A stretch of 64,000 bases of DNA from Rhizobium freirei PRF 81 (GTDB lineage Bacteria > Pseudomonadota > Alphaproteobacteria > Rhizobiales > Rhizobiaceae), in NCBI RefSeq assembly GCF_000359745.1, contig NZ_AQHN01000084.1, forward strand, positions 1 to 64,000. The letters run 5' to 3'. A program made the translations under genes and the position numbers. This document shows, piece after piece, positions 15,377 to 24,280 of the stretch (the first letter of the stretch is position 1; each line of letters starts with the position of its first letter). A model generated the notes under the pieces. The model searched no databases and was not told where the DNA came from. It saw only the letters and a program-made list of their open reading frames with translations.

Positions 15377-16840
15377 ATGCAGAGGTTCCAGCAATATATC
15401 GATGGCGTTTTTGATGACGGCTCGGCGCGTTTCGACAGCCTCGATCCGGCAACGGGCCATGTCTGGGCGTCCATGCCCGAGGCGCGCGAGGGCGATGTCG
15501 ACCGCGCGGTCAAGGCTGCGGAACAGGCGCTCTGGTCAGGCGAATGGCCGGCCATGACGGCAAGTGCAAGGGGCAAGCTCCTGCTCAAGCTGGCCGATCT
15601 CGTCCAGGCGAATGCTGCGCGCCTTGCCGAACTCGAGACTCTCGATACCGGCAAGATCATCCGGGAGACCTCCGCGCAGATTGCCTATGTCGCCGACTAT
15701 TATCGTTACTATGCCGGGCTCGCTGATAAGATCGAAGGATCGACCCTGCCGATCGACAAGGCTGACATGGAGGTCTGGACCCGCCGCGAACCGGTCGGCG
15801 TCGTCGCTGCCATCGTGCCATGGAACAGCCAGCTTTTCCTTTCCGCCGTCAAGATCGGCCCGGCGCTCGCCGCCGGTTGCACGCTGGTGGTCAAAGCATC
15901 CGAAGACGGACCGGCGCCCATGCTGGAATTCGCGCGCCTCGTGCATGAGGCCGGGTTTCCGAAAGGGGTTGTCAACATCATTACCGGCTTTGGGCCGTCC
16001 TGCGGCAGTGCGCTGACGCGTCATCCGGGCGTCGCACACATCGCCTTTACCGGCGGGCCTGCGACCGCGGCCCATGTCGTTCGCAACTCCGCTGAAAACC
16101 TTGCCAGCACCTCGCTGGAGCTCGGCGGCAAGTCTCCCTTCATCGTGTTTGCCGATGCCGACCTTGAAAGTGCCGCCAACGCCCAGGTCGCCGGCATCTT
16201 CGCAGCGACGGGCCAGAGCTGCGTTGCCGGTTCCCGGCTGCTGGTGGAAGCGTCCATCAAGGACAAATTCATTGCCCTCTTGAAGGCAAAGGCCGAAGCG
16301 ATCCGCATCGGAGCGCCCCTCGATATGGCGACCGAGGTCGGGCCGCTTTGCACTGCGCGCCAGCGGGCGCATATCGAGAGCGTGGTGGCTGCGTCGCTCG
16401 ATGCTGGCGCCAGGATCGTGACTGGCGGCAAGGCACGAGCCGGCGATGGCTTCTATTACCCGCCGACGATCATTGATTGCGACGGCGTCAAGGCGCCGTC
16501 GTTCGAAGCCGAACTTTTCGGTCCCGTCCTTTCGGTCGTCTCCTTTGCCAGCGAGGACGAGGCAGTCGCTATGGCAAACGACACTCCCTACGGCCTGGCT
16601 TCCGGCGTTTTCACCCGGAACCTAGCCCGAGCGCACCGTATGATCAGGAGGATCCGCGCCGGTATCGTCTGGGTCAACACCTATCGTGCCGTTTCGCCGA
16701 TCGCTCCCTTCGGCGGATTTGGCGCGTCCGGCCATGGCCGGGAAGGAGGGCTCGTCGCCGCTCTCGATTTTACGCGAACCAAGACCGTCTGGCTCAGAAC
16801 CTCGGACGATCCGTTCCCCGATCCCTTCGTCATGCGGTGA
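15377..16840 (+). CDS. NAD(P)-dependent aldehyde dehydrogenase
   Basis: A 487-residue aldehyde dehydrogenase. It has the cofactor stretch VVAAIVPWNSQLFLSAVKIGPALAAGCTLVVKASE, the catalytic Glu in LELGGKSPF, and the catalytic Cys in TGQSCVAGSRL. The C-terminal PFGGFGASGHGREGG motif is present. The start at 15377 lies 8 bases after the monooxygenase stop codon; an earlier in-frame start overlaps that gene and has no support. It probably oxidises the aldehyde made by the monooxygenase to an acid. The exact substrate is unknown; similarity is to betaine-aldehyde / aromatic-aldehyde type enzymes. Confidence 0.92.
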   Translation: MQRFQQYIDGVFDDGSARFDSLDPATGHVWASMPEAREGDVDRAVKAAEQALWSGEWPAMTASARGKLLLKLADLVQANAARLAELETLDTGKIIRETSAQIAYVADYYRYYAGLADKIEGSTLPIDKADMEVWTRREPVGVVAAIVPWNSQLFLSAVKIGPALAAGCTLVVKASEDGPAPMLEFARLVHEAGFPKGVVNIITGFGPSCGSALTRHPGVAHIAFTGGPATAAHVVRNSAENLASTSLELGGKSPFIVFADADLESAANAQVAGIFAATGQSCVAGSRLLVEASIKDKFIALLKAKAEAIRIGAPLDMATEVGPLCTARQRAHIESVVAASLDAGARIVTGGKARAGDGFYYPPTIIDCDGVKAPSFEAELFGPVLSVVSFASEDEAVAMANDTPYGLASGVFTRNLARAHRMIRRIRAGIVWVNTYRAVSPIAPFGGFGASGHGREGGLVAALDFTRTKTVWLRTSDDPFPDPFVMR

Positions 16841-16844
16841 GCCC

Positions 16845-17174
16845 ATGTATTACGAGATCAGGACTTATCGTCTGAAGAACGGCAGCATTCCCGAATATCT
16901 GAGGGTCGTCGGGGAAATCGGGATCGCAATCCAGAAGAGGCATCTCGGCAATCTCATTGGCTATTTCTCCTCGGAGATCGGCCCGATCAACGAGATCGTC
17001 CACATCTGGGGCTACGCGACACTGGATGACCGCCAGAGACGGCGCGCGCAGCTGGCGGCCGATCCCGAATGGCAGGCCTTCCTGCCGAAGATACGTGATC
17101 TCATCGTCACGGCAGAAAACAAGATCATGTCGCCGGCGTCGTTTTCGCCGCTCGGCGGAAAAGATCCGATCTGA
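16845..17174 (+). CDS. NIPSNAP family protein
   Basis: A 109-residue small alpha/beta barrel protein starting MYYEIRTYRLKNGSIPEYL, the typical NIPSNAP opening, with the later block EIVHIWGYATLDDRQRRRAQLAADPEWQAFL. The family forms ferredoxin-like dimers and often accompanies degradation operons; its biochemical role is not established. The start is 4 bases after the aldehyde dehydrogenase stop. It may stabilise or bind a reactive intermediate, which is inference. Confidence 0.88.
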   Translation: MYYEIRTYRLKNGSIPEYLRVVGEIGIAIQKRHLGNLIGYFSSEIGPINEIVHIWGYATLDDRQRRRAQLAADPEWQAFLPKIRDLIVTAENKIMSPASFSPLGGKDPI

Positions 17175-17211
17175 AGCAAGCAACTATCCAACAGAAAAAG
17201 AAAGTGGGAAC

Positions 17212-18222
17212 ATGACTAAGACATTCGCAATTGCAGTTCTTACCGCCGGTCTCGGTTTTGCCGGAGCCGCTGCGGCGCAGGATATGGTGTTTACCAGCTG
17301 GGGTGGCACCACCCAGGATGCCCAAAAGGAATTTTGGGCCGAAACCTTCAGCAAAGCGGCGAAGGTGAACGTAACGCAGGATGGTCCGACCGACTACGGC
17401 AAGCTGAAAGCCATGGTTGAAGCGAAAGCGGTCGGCTGGGATGTCGTCGACGTCGAAGGCGACTACGCGGTTCAGGCGGGCAAGAAGGGCCTGTTGGAGA
17501 AGCTGGACTTCACCGTCATCGACAAGAGCAAGCTCGATCCGCGGTTCGTGACCGACTATTCCGTCGGCAGCTTCTATTATTCGTTCGTCATCGGCTGCAA
17601 CAAGGATGCCGTCGATGCGTGCCCGAAAAGCTGGGCAGACCTGTTCGACAGCAAGAAGTTTCCCGGCAAGCGCACCTTCTACAAGTGGTCGGCGCCCGGC
17701 GTGATCGAGGCAGCGCTTCTGGCCGACGGCGTGCCGGCCGACAAGCTCTATCCGCTGGATCTCGACCGTGCCTTCAAGAAGCTCGACACGATCAAGTCGG
17801 ATATCGTCTGGTGGGATAGCGGCGCACAGTCGCAGCAGTTGCTGGCGTCCGCGGAGGCGCCGTTTGGATCCTTCTGGAACGGCCGCCTGACCGCACTCGC
17901 CCAGACCGGAGTGAAGGTCGAAACGTCCTGGACGAACAATATCACGGCAGCAGATGCGCTCGTCGTTCCGAAGGGTGCGAAGAACAAGGAGGCGGCGATG
18001 AAGTTCATCGCCAATGCGACAAGCGCCGACGCACAGGCCAAGTTTGCCGCAAAAACCAGCTATGCGCCGATCAATCTCGGCTCGCCTGAACTGATGGATC
18101 CCGCCCTGCGCAAATCGCTGCCCGACCAGCAGGCGGCATCGCAGGTCAACGCGGACATGAACTACTGGGCGCAGCACCGAGATGAGATCGGTACGCGCTG
18201 GTATGCCTGGCAGGCGAAGTAA
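17212..18222 (+). CDS. Extracellular solute-binding protein (PotD/F-like)
   Basis: A 336-residue periplasmic binding protein with a Sec signal peptide (KTFAIAVLTAGLGFAGAAAAQD, cleavage near residue 22). The mature part begins MVFTSWGGTTQDAQKEFW, typical of polyamine/opine-type binding proteins of the bacterial extracellular solute-binding family 8. Two cysteines (GCNKDAVDACPKSW) may form a disulfide. It is followed by a stem-loop and two permease genes plus an ATPase gene, so it is the receptor of the importer that brings in the operon's substrate. The ligand is unknown but likely a cationic or amino-type compound given the family. Confidence 0.9.
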   Translation: MTKTFAIAVLTAGLGFAGAAAAQDMVFTSWGGTTQDAQKEFWAETFSKAAKVNVTQDGPTDYGKLKAMVEAKAVGWDVVDVEGDYAVQAGKKGLLEKLDFTVIDKSKLDPRFVTDYSVGSFYYSFVIGCNKDAVDACPKSWADLFDSKKFPGKRTFYKWSAPGVIEAALLADGVPADKLYPLDLDRAFKKLDTIKSDIVWWDSGAQSQQLLASAEAPFGSFWNGRLTALAQTGVKVETSWTNNITAADALVVPKGAKNKEAAMKFIANATSADAQAKFAAKTSYAPINLGSPELMDPALRKSLPDQQAASQVNADMNYWAQHRDEIGTRWYAWQAK

Positions 18223-18241
18223 GTAGCTCATGGCTTGTCTG

Positions 18242-18270
18242 TCGACGGTCCGGCACCGCCGGGCCGTCGA
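18242..18270 (+). promoter_or_regulatory. Intercistronic stem-loop after the binding-protein gene
   Basis: TCGACGGTCCGGC, loop ACC, GCCGGGCCGTCGA: a 13-bp stem with a single G-U wobble, 19 bases after the stop codon. It lacks a T-run. Its place between binding-protein and permease genes suggests 3' mRNA protection or partial attenuation. Confidence 0.65.
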
Positions 18271-18296
18271 GATCGCCAGAATCCCTGGAGGTGCAA

Positions 18297-19154
18297 ATGG
18301 CTCTAACGGCAACGATCGGCAGCGCGATACGGAAATCGCCACGGCAAGGTAGCTTCGGATATCTTCTGCCGGCGCTTCTCATCATCGCGTTGTTCTTTAT
18401 CGTCCCGGTCTGCATGCTCCTGATGCGGAGCGTATTCGAGCCGCAGCTCGGGCTGCAGAACTACGCCGCACTGCTCGGCTCGACAACATACCTGCGGGTT
18501 TTCCTCAATACCTTCCTGGTAGCGGGCCTAGTAACGATCGTGTCGATCGTTATTGGCTACCCGATCGCATGGCTGCTCGCCATCATGCCCGAGCGCTGGT
18601 CGCGGCTGGTTCTGGCGATCATCATTCTGTCCATGTGGACGAACCTTCTGGCCAGAACTTACGCCTGGATGGTGCTGCTGCAGCGGACGGGCGTCGTCAA
18701 CAAGCTGCTGATGGGGCTTGGATTGATCGACAAGCCGCTTGCTCTCGTCAACAATCTCGTTGGTGTGACTATTGGCATGACTTACATCATGCTGCCCTTC
18801 GTCATCCTGCCGCTTATGGGCGTTCTGCGCTCGATCGATCCCGGCATATTGCGAGCGGCAGCACTGTGTGGGGCCAATAAGCGCCAATGTTTCACGCAGG
18901 TCTTGCTGCCGTTGTCTTTGCCGGGCGTTGCCGCCGGTGCGCTGATGGTCTTCGTGATGTCGCTTGGATACTACGTGACGCCGGCATTGCTGGGCGGAAC
19001 CGCCAATATGATGCTCGCCGAGCTTGTTGCGCAGTTTGTTCAGTCACTTGTCGACTGGGGTATGGGCGGAGCTGCGGCCTTTGTCTTGCTGCTTGTCACT
19101 CTGGCGCTTTATGCGATCCAGCTTAAATTCTTCAACACCCATCGGGCGAGGTAG
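18297..19154 (+). CDS. ABC transporter permease (PotB-like)
   Basis: A 285-residue inner-membrane permease with about six transmembrane segments. The cytoplasmic EAA-type loop is seen in LPLMGVLRSIDPGILRAAALCGANKRQCFTQVLLPLSLPG, which docks on the ATPase. The N-terminus LLPALLIIALFFIVPVCMLLMRS is typical of PotB/PotH-type subunits. GGAGG precedes the ATG at 18297; a GTG six bases earlier is less suitable. The gene lies 3 bases from the second permease gene. Confidence 0.92.
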   Translation: MALTATIGSAIRKSPRQGSFGYLLPALLIIALFFIVPVCMLLMRSVFEPQLGLQNYAALLGSTTYLRVFLNTFLVAGLVTIVSIVIGYPIAWLLAIMPERWSRLVLAIIILSMWTNLLARTYAWMVLLQRTGVVNKLLMGLGLIDKPLALVNNLVGVTIGMTYIMLPFVILPLMGVLRSIDPGILRAAALCGANKRQCFTQVLLPLSLPGVAAGALMVFVMSLGYYVTPALLGGTANMMLAELVAQFVQSLVDWGMGGAAAFVLLLVTLALYAIQLKFFNTHRAR

Positions 19155-19157
19155 GTT

Positions 19158-19958
19158 ATGTTGCTCGATTTCGAAAAGCTCGGCGCGCTCAAGTTTTTTC
19201 TAATCGGATTGACGGTTATCGTCTGTCTTTTTCTGATCCTCCCGATTGCGTTTATCGCTGCCCTCTCATTCGGCTCGTCGCAATGGCTGATTTTTCCGCC
19301 GCCGTCCTGGACTTTCAAATGGTATCAGGAATTGTTCGCGGATCCGCGCTGGCTCTATTCCGCGCTGACGAGTCTTGAGATCGCGGCCGTCGTTACGGTT
19401 CTCTCGGTCATCATTGGTTTCCTGGCCGCATTCGGCCTGAACCGCGGCACTTTCTTTGGACGTGAGGCGCTGCGAGCCCTTTTTCTGACACCGATGATCC
19501 TGCCTGTCGTGGTTCTTGCCGTTGCGCTTTATGCCTTGTTCCTGCAGCTCGGCCTGGCCGGGACGACGATCGCCTTCATTATCGCGCATCTGCTGATTGC
19601 GCTGCCGTTCTCGATCATTTCGATTGGAAACGCCTTGGAAGGCTTCGACAAGTCCATCGAGGATGCTGCGGTTCTGTGTGGTGCGAGCCCTTGGGAAGCG
19701 CGCCTTCGGGTCACCGTGCCGGCGATCAGCCACGGAATCTTTGCCGCCGCCATTTTTTCCTTCCTCGCCTCCTGGGATGAGGTGGTGCTGGCCATATTCA
19801 TGGCGAGCCCGACGCTCCAGACGCTCCCGGTCAAGATCTGGTCGACCTTGCGTCAGGACCTGACGCCGGTGATCGCCGCAGCTTCCACCATACTCATTGC
19901 CTTTACCATCGTCCTCATGGTCCTGGCAGCCATCCTCCGCAAAGGACACAAAGCATGA
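19158..19958 (+). CDS. ABC transporter permease (PotC-like)
   Basis: A 266-residue inner-membrane permease with six hydrophobic segments. The EAA-type loop reads ISIGNALEGFDKSIEDAAVLCGASPWEARLRVTVPAISHG. It pairs with the upstream permease to form the channel of the operon's importer. Its last bases overlap the ATPase gene by 4 (ATGA), indicating coupled translation. Confidence 0.92.
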   Translation: MLLDFEKLGALKFFLIGLTVIVCLFLILPIAFIAALSFGSSQWLIFPPPSWTFKWYQELFADPRWLYSALTSLEIAAVVTVLSVIIGFLAAFGLNRGTFFGREALRALFLTPMILPVVVLAVALYALFLQLGLAGTTIAFIIAHLLIALPFSIISIGNALEGFDKSIEDAAVLCGASPWEARLRVTVPAISHGIFAAAIFSFLASWDEVVLAIFMASPTLQTLPVKIWSTLRQDLTPVIAAASTILIAFTIVLMVLAAILRKGHKA

Positions 19959-21031
19959 CCGAAGCGTTTCTCTCTATCCGCGGCATTCGCAAGATCTATG
20001 GCCAGGTGACAGCGGTCAAGAACGTGACGATGGACATCGCCGAAGGCGAGTTCATGACCTTCCTTGGCCCGTCCGGCTCGGGAAAGTCGACAACGCTTTA
20101 TATTCTTGCTGGGTTTCAGGACCCGACGGAAGGGGACATTCTTTTGAAAGGCCGAAGCCTTCTTTCGACGCCGTCGCACAAGCGTAGCATCGGGATGGTG
20201 TTCCAGCGTTACACGCTTTTCCCGCATCTAACGGTCGGCGAGAATGTCGCCTTCCCATTGCGGGTGCGCCGTACCCCGCAAGCCGAGATAGCCGAACGTG
20301 TGAAGGCGGCTTTGCGGCTGGTACGCCTCGAAGGGTTTGAAGATCGGAAACCTGCTCTGATGTCGGGCGGGCAGCAACAGCGCGTCGCGCTTGCTCGGGC
20401 GCTTGTCTATAATCCGCCGGTCCTCTTGATGGACGAGCCGCTGTCTGCACTCGACAAGAAGCTGCGCGAGGAAATCCAGTTCGAAATCCGGCGCATTCAT
20501 CAGGAGACAGGCGTCACGATCCTTTACGTCACCCACGACCAGGAGGAGGCCCTGCGCCTTTCAGATCGTATCGCGGTCTTCAGTCACGGCGAGATTGATC
20601 AGATCGGTTCCGGCCAGGAGCTCTATGCCAACCCCGCTACCCATTTCGTCGCCGGTTTCATCGGCGACAGCAACTTTATCGATGCGCAGGTGATTGGACG
20701 CAGGGAGGGCAAGGCGCGCCTGGCGCTACCGGGTGGCACCATTGTCGATGGCGTGCCGATGCATGCCGGCAGCGCGGGCGGTACGAAGGCATCGCTGTTG
20801 CTCCGGCCGGAGAGACTGTCTTTGTCGCGGGCTCAGATCGATGCCGGTCTCGCCGTTACGATCAGCGACATCACCTTTCTGGGTAACAACGTCGAGGTCA
20901 GCACGCGAACTGCGAGCGGCGACAGCTTATCCGTTCGCCTTCCATTCGGGCATGAGGCGATTTCGCACCTTGCCCGCGGCGATCAGGCATGGCTCGGCTT
21001 CGAAGCCAATTCGGCGCACGCTTTCGCCTGA
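19955..21031 (+). CDS. ABC transporter ATPase (PotA-like)
   Basis: A 358-residue ATPase with Walker A GPSGSGKST, signature MSGGQQQRVALARAL, Walker B VLLMDEPLSALD and the switch histidine in YVTHDQEEALRLSDR. A C-terminal TOBE domain (about residues 275-355) fits the PotA/CUT1 subgroup and may sense substrate or regulators. It completes the importer of the monooxygenase operon (binding protein, two permeases, ATPase). Confidence 0.93.
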   Translation: MTEAFLSIRGIRKIYGQVTAVKNVTMDIAEGEFMTFLGPSGSGKSTTLYILAGFQDPTEGDILLKGRSLLSTPSHKRSIGMVFQRYTLFPHLTVGENVAFPLRVRRTPQAEIAERVKAALRLVRLEGFEDRKPALMSGGQQQRVALARALVYNPPVLLMDEPLSALDKKLREEIQFEIRRIHQETGVTILYVTHDQEEALRLSDRIAVFSHGEIDQIGSGQELYANPATHFVAGFIGDSNFIDAQVIGRREGKARLALPGGTIVDGVPMHAGSAGGTKASLLLRPERLSLSRAQIDAGLAVTISDITFLGNNVEVSTRTASGDSLSVRLPFGHEAISHLARGDQAWLGFEANSAHAFA

Positions 21032-21044
21032 CCCCGCAATATCA

Positions 21045-21066
21045 GGAGGCCCGAACGGCCGCCTCC
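21045..21066 (+). promoter_or_regulatory. Weak stem-loop between ATPase gene and gabD-like gene
   Basis: GGAGGC and GCCTCC arms enclose CCGAACGGCC, which can form a short bulged extension. It starts 14 bases after the ATPase stop. It could attenuate reading into the downstream dehydrogenase gene. Confidence 0.35.
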
Positions 21067-21103
21067 GTCGATCTTTCCCCTCTAAATCCATGAGGATGCA
21101 CCA

Positions 21104-22588
21104 ATGGCCCTTTCTGAATCCCTCCGTGGCCGGCTGAAGGACCCCGCTCTGCTCACCGACAAGCCGCTGATCGGGGGCAAGTGGGTCGCCGCAAGCGAGA
21201 CAGCCAAGACCTTCGAGGTCTTTAACCCCTCGACCGGGGAGACGATCGCCGTTTTACCCGATATGAACAGGGTCGAGGTCGACCGCGCGGTCGAAGCCGC
21301 CTATGAAGCACAGAAGCTATGGGCGAAGAAGACCGGCAAGGAGCGCGCCGCCATCCTGCGCAATCTGTTCGATTTGATGGTTGCCAATGCCGACGATCTG
21401 GCGACGATCCTGACGACGGAAATGGGCAAGCCGCTCGCCGAGGCGAAAGGCGAGATTCTCTATGGTGCATCCTATGTCGAATGGTTCGGCGAGGAGGCGA
21501 AGCGCGTCTACGGCGATACCATTCCCGGCCATCAGGCCGACAAGCGCATCATCGTCATCAAGCAGCCGGTCGGTGTCGTTGCTGCCATTACGCCCTGGAA
21601 TTTCCCGAACGCCATGTTGGCGCGCAAGTTTGCCCCGGCGATTGCCGCTGGCTGCGCGATGGTGGCGAAGCCAGCGGCAGAAACACCGCTTTCGGCCTTG
21701 TCATTCGCGCTGCTCGCCGAACGCGCCGGCATTCCCGCGGGCGTCTTCAACATCGTTACTTCGACGGAGTCCTCCGCGGTCGGCAAGGCGTTCACCGAGA
21801 ATGACAAGGTGCGTAAGCTGACCTTTACCGGCTCGACCAACGTCGGCAAGATCCTCATGCGCCAAGGTGCCGAGCAGATCATGAAACTGGGCCTGGAGCT
21901 CGGTGGCAACGCCCCCTTTATCGTCTTCGATGACGCGGACCTTGATGCCGCCGTCGAAGGTGCCATGGTCTCGAAATACCGCAACAATGGCCAAACCTGT
22001 GTCTGCGCCAACCGGCTTTACGTTCAGAGGGGCGTCTACGATGCCTTCGCTACGAAGCTTGCCGAGAAGGTTCGCGCTCTCAAGATCGGCGACGGCTTCG
22101 AGGAGGGTGTCGCAGCCGGGCCGCTGATTTCGCAAAAGGCGCTCGCCAAGGTCGAGGAGCATATCGAAGATGCCGTGTCGAAGGGGGCCACCGTGATACT
22201 TGGCGGTAAACCAAGCGAACGCGGCGGCCTGTTCTTCCAGCCGACGATCCTGACCGGCGTCACGACCGAGATGAAGGTGGCAGGCGAGGAGACGTTCGGT
22301 CCCGTCGCACCGCTCTTCAGGTTCGAGACGGAGGAGGAGGTTATCGCCATGGCCAACAACACCGAGTTTGGCCTTGCCTCCTACTTTTATTCCCGGGATT
22401 TGTCGAAAGTATTCCGCGTTGCCGAAGCGCTCGAATACGGCATGGTCGGCATCAATACCGGTCTGATTTCCACAGAAGTCGCCCCATTCGGTGGGATCAA
22501 GCAGTCTGGTCAGGGTCGCGAAGGCTCCAGATACGGCATTGAAGATTACGTTGAGCTAAAATATCTCTGCCTCGACATAAGCGCATAA
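21104..22588 (+). CDS. gabD: NAD(P)-dependent succinate-semialdehyde dehydrogenase
   Basis: A 494-residue aldehyde dehydrogenase close to GabD. Its start fits (ALSESLRGRLKDPALL, then LIGGKWV). It has GVVAAITPWNFPNAMLARKFAPAIAAGC, the catalytic Glu in LELGGNAPFIVFDDADLD, and the catalytic Cys in NNGQTCVCANRLYVQ with the adjacent second Cys typical of GabD. It would oxidise succinate semialdehyde to succinate for the TCA cycle. As the last gene of the operon it suggests that the imported compound is finally broken down to a C4 semialdehyde, or that it deals with a related semialdehyde. Confidence 0.9.
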   Translation: MALSESLRGRLKDPALLTDKPLIGGKWVAASETAKTFEVFNPSTGETIAVLPDMNRVEVDRAVEAAYEAQKLWAKKTGKERAAILRNLFDLMVANADDLATILTTEMGKPLAEAKGEILYGASYVEWFGEEAKRVYGDTIPGHQADKRIIVIKQPVGVVAAITPWNFPNAMLARKFAPAIAAGCAMVAKPAAETPLSALSFALLAERAGIPAGVFNIVTSTESSAVGKAFTENDKVRKLTFTGSTNVGKILMRQGAEQIMKLGLELGGNAPFIVFDDADLDAAVEGAMVSKYRNNGQTCVCANRLYVQRGVYDAFATKLAEKVRALKIGDGFEEGVAAGPLISQKALAKVEEHIEDAVSKGATVILGGKPSERGGLFFQPTILTGVTTEMKVAGEETFGPVAPLFRFETEEEVIAMANNTEFGLASYFYSRDLSKVFRVAEALEYGMVGINTGLISTEVAPFGGIKQSGQGREGSRYGIEDYVELKYLCLDISA

Positions 22589-22622
22589 AACTCCTGGCAA
22601 GAATCCGCGGCGGATTGACTGC

Positions 22623-23555
22623 CTATTTGAGCACTCGGACAACGACGCGCTGCCCGATCGCCAATGGAGTGTCACGCGCGATGGTGATGATGCAGTTCGC
22701 TGCCCTGACATCATTTCGCTCGCCGGAATTCTCCGCCGATTTCGGACGCGACAGCACCTTGGAAATTCGAGTGATCTTGCCGGGAACGGATTGGGTCGTC
22801 CGTCCTTCGGCGGCGATCTCGACGGCCATGCCGGGACCCACAAGGTTAAGATATTCCTCGGGAATATCTGCGCGCACGATCTTCGGTCCATCCGGCAGCA
22901 GGACGAACATCTCGGTCATTGCCTGGGCGGAAACCGTTTCGCCTGCCTTGACGGACTGGCGGACGACAACGCCATCGGCAGGTGCCTTGATCGACCGCTG
23001 GGTCACCTCGCGCTTGGCGATTTCAAGACGTTCCCGTGCAACCGACACCACCGATGACGCGGAGTTGGTTTCGATCGCCTGCGTTTCATAAGCGTCCCGC
23101 GCATCGCTGAGCGCCTGATCGGAAACGGCCTTGCCGGCAGCGGCTCGCTGCATCCTCTCAAGCGTTTTCGCCAGGTTCTTCGATTTGAGCTGAAGGAGCT
23201 TGTAGCGGTCTTCGGCCTGAGAAAGCTCAGCATCGGCGATGCGGACAGCGGATTCTTCCTGCCGGCTGTCGAGGACGGCGAGAACGTCGCCCTTGCGGAC
23301 ATAGGCGCCTTCCGGGGCTTCAACCGAGGCGACGACTCCATCGCGCATCGCCGTTATGCGATACAGCCCGCCTTCGACGTCGACCGTGCCGCGTGCGGCG
23401 GCGGCGATCGCGGGTGTCGGCGATTGCGCCTCGACGGTGTCGGGATTTTCGCCGGCCCTTGGCATGCCGACGGTCAGCCATAGGACGCACAGGGTCACGG
23501 ACGTGCCCAGTAATGCAGTCGCGAAAACGCGGTGGGAACGCTTCAGCCTATCCAT
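22623..23555 (-). CDS. HlyD-family membrane fusion protein (DevB-like)
   Basis: A 310-residue periplasmic adaptor with one N-terminal membrane anchor (RVFATALLGTSVTLCVLWLTVGM). A lipoyl-like half (ITAMRDGVVASVEAPEGAYVRKGDVLAVLDSRQEE), a coiled-coil hairpin (about residues 120-200), the second lipoyl half (RSIKAPADGVVVRQSVKAGETV) and a beta-barrel follow. The start at 23555 overlaps the end of the ATPase gene by 8 bases and has GAGAGGA upstream; a longer frame runs through that gene and was rejected. It links the inner-membrane ABC exporter to the outer-membrane channel encoded in the same operon. Confidence 0.88.
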   Translation of the reverse strand: MDRLKRSHRVFATALLGTSVTLCVLWLTVGMPRAGENPDTVEAQSPTPAIAAAARGTVDVEGGLYRITAMRDGVVASVEAPEGAYVRKGDVLAVLDSRQEESAVRIADAELSQAEDRYKLLQLKSKNLAKTLERMQRAAAGKAVSDQALSDARDAYETQAIETNSASSVVSVARERLEIAKREVTQRSIKAPADGVVVRQSVKAGETVSAQAMTEMFVLLPDGPKIVRADIPEEYLNLVGPGMAVEIAAEGRTTQSVPGKITRISKVLSRPKSAENSGERNDVRAANCIITIARDTPLAIGQRVVVRVLK

Positions 23556-24276
23556 GCCAGTCCTCTCGTACATCGATGCCGCGCCCGGAGACGGGCCGCT
23601 GGTCAGACAGCAGCCGTCCGTCCTCCATCTTGAGGACACGGTCTGCCTTTGAAAAGAGACGCGCGTCGTGGGAAACGCACAGCACCGCCGTTCCCAATTG
23701 CCTCGCCGTCTCGCGCAGGATCTCGACGATCCTAAATCCATTGCTGCTGTCCAGGGCGCTCGTCGGTTCGTCGGCAAACAGGATCGCCGGGTCCTTGACG
23801 ATTGCTCTTGCTATCGCGACGCGCTGCTTTTCGCCACCGGACAGATGCGAGGGGCGCAGATGCCGTCGCTCGAGCAGGCCGACGCGCTCCAGCGCATCCC
23901 GCGCCCTGAGCCGGGCTTCTTCCTCCGGCACATTCAGATAATCGAGCGGCACTTGCACCTGTTCGAGAGCCGTAAGAGCTGGAAACAGGTTGAAGCCCTG
24001 GAAGATGAAGCCGCAGTTCTGGAGGCGAAACGCATCCCGTTCATTGCCGGTCGAGGATGACAGGTCGGTGTTTCCAGCCCGTATGCGGCCGCTATCCGGT
24101 TCAGTCATGCCGCCGAGCGTTGCCAGAAGCGTGCTTTTTCCGCATCCGGAGGGGCCGCTGAGCACGGTGAACTCGCCGCTGAAAATGTCGACGGAAACAT
24201 CGATGAGCGCGTTCGTCCGCATGCCCTGCACGGTGAAAGACTTGTAGAGGTTCGAGGCTGATATAGCGGGAAGCAT
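23548..24276 (-). CDS. ABC exporter ATPase (DevA/LolD/MacB type)
   Basis: A 242-residue ATPase with Walker A GPSGCGKST, Q-loop FIFQGFNLFPALTALEQVQVPL, signature HLSGGEKQRVAIARAI, Walker B AILFADEPTSALD and switch histidine CVSHDARLF. This subgroup drives type VII (mechanotransmission) exporters with FtsX-like permeases. It lies 4 bases after the permease gene in the operon. Confidence 0.92.
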   Translation of the reverse strand: MLPAISASNLYKSFTVQGMRTNALIDVSVDIFSGEFTVLSGPSGCGKSTLLATLGGMTEPDSGRIRAGNTDLSSSTGNERDAFRLQNCGFIFQGFNLFPALTALEQVQVPLDYLNVPEEEARLRARDALERVGLLERRHLRPSHLSGGEKQRVAIARAIVKDPAILFADEPTSALDSSNGFRIVEILRETARQLGTAVLCVSHDARLFSKADRVLKMEDGRLLSDQRPVSGRGIDVREDWHG

Positions 24277-24280
24277 GATA

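Noticed and set aside
22602..22616. AATCCGC-G-GCGGATT palindrome between convergent gene ends
   Set aside because: The loop would be a single base and there is no T-run, so neither a terminator nor an operator is well supported.
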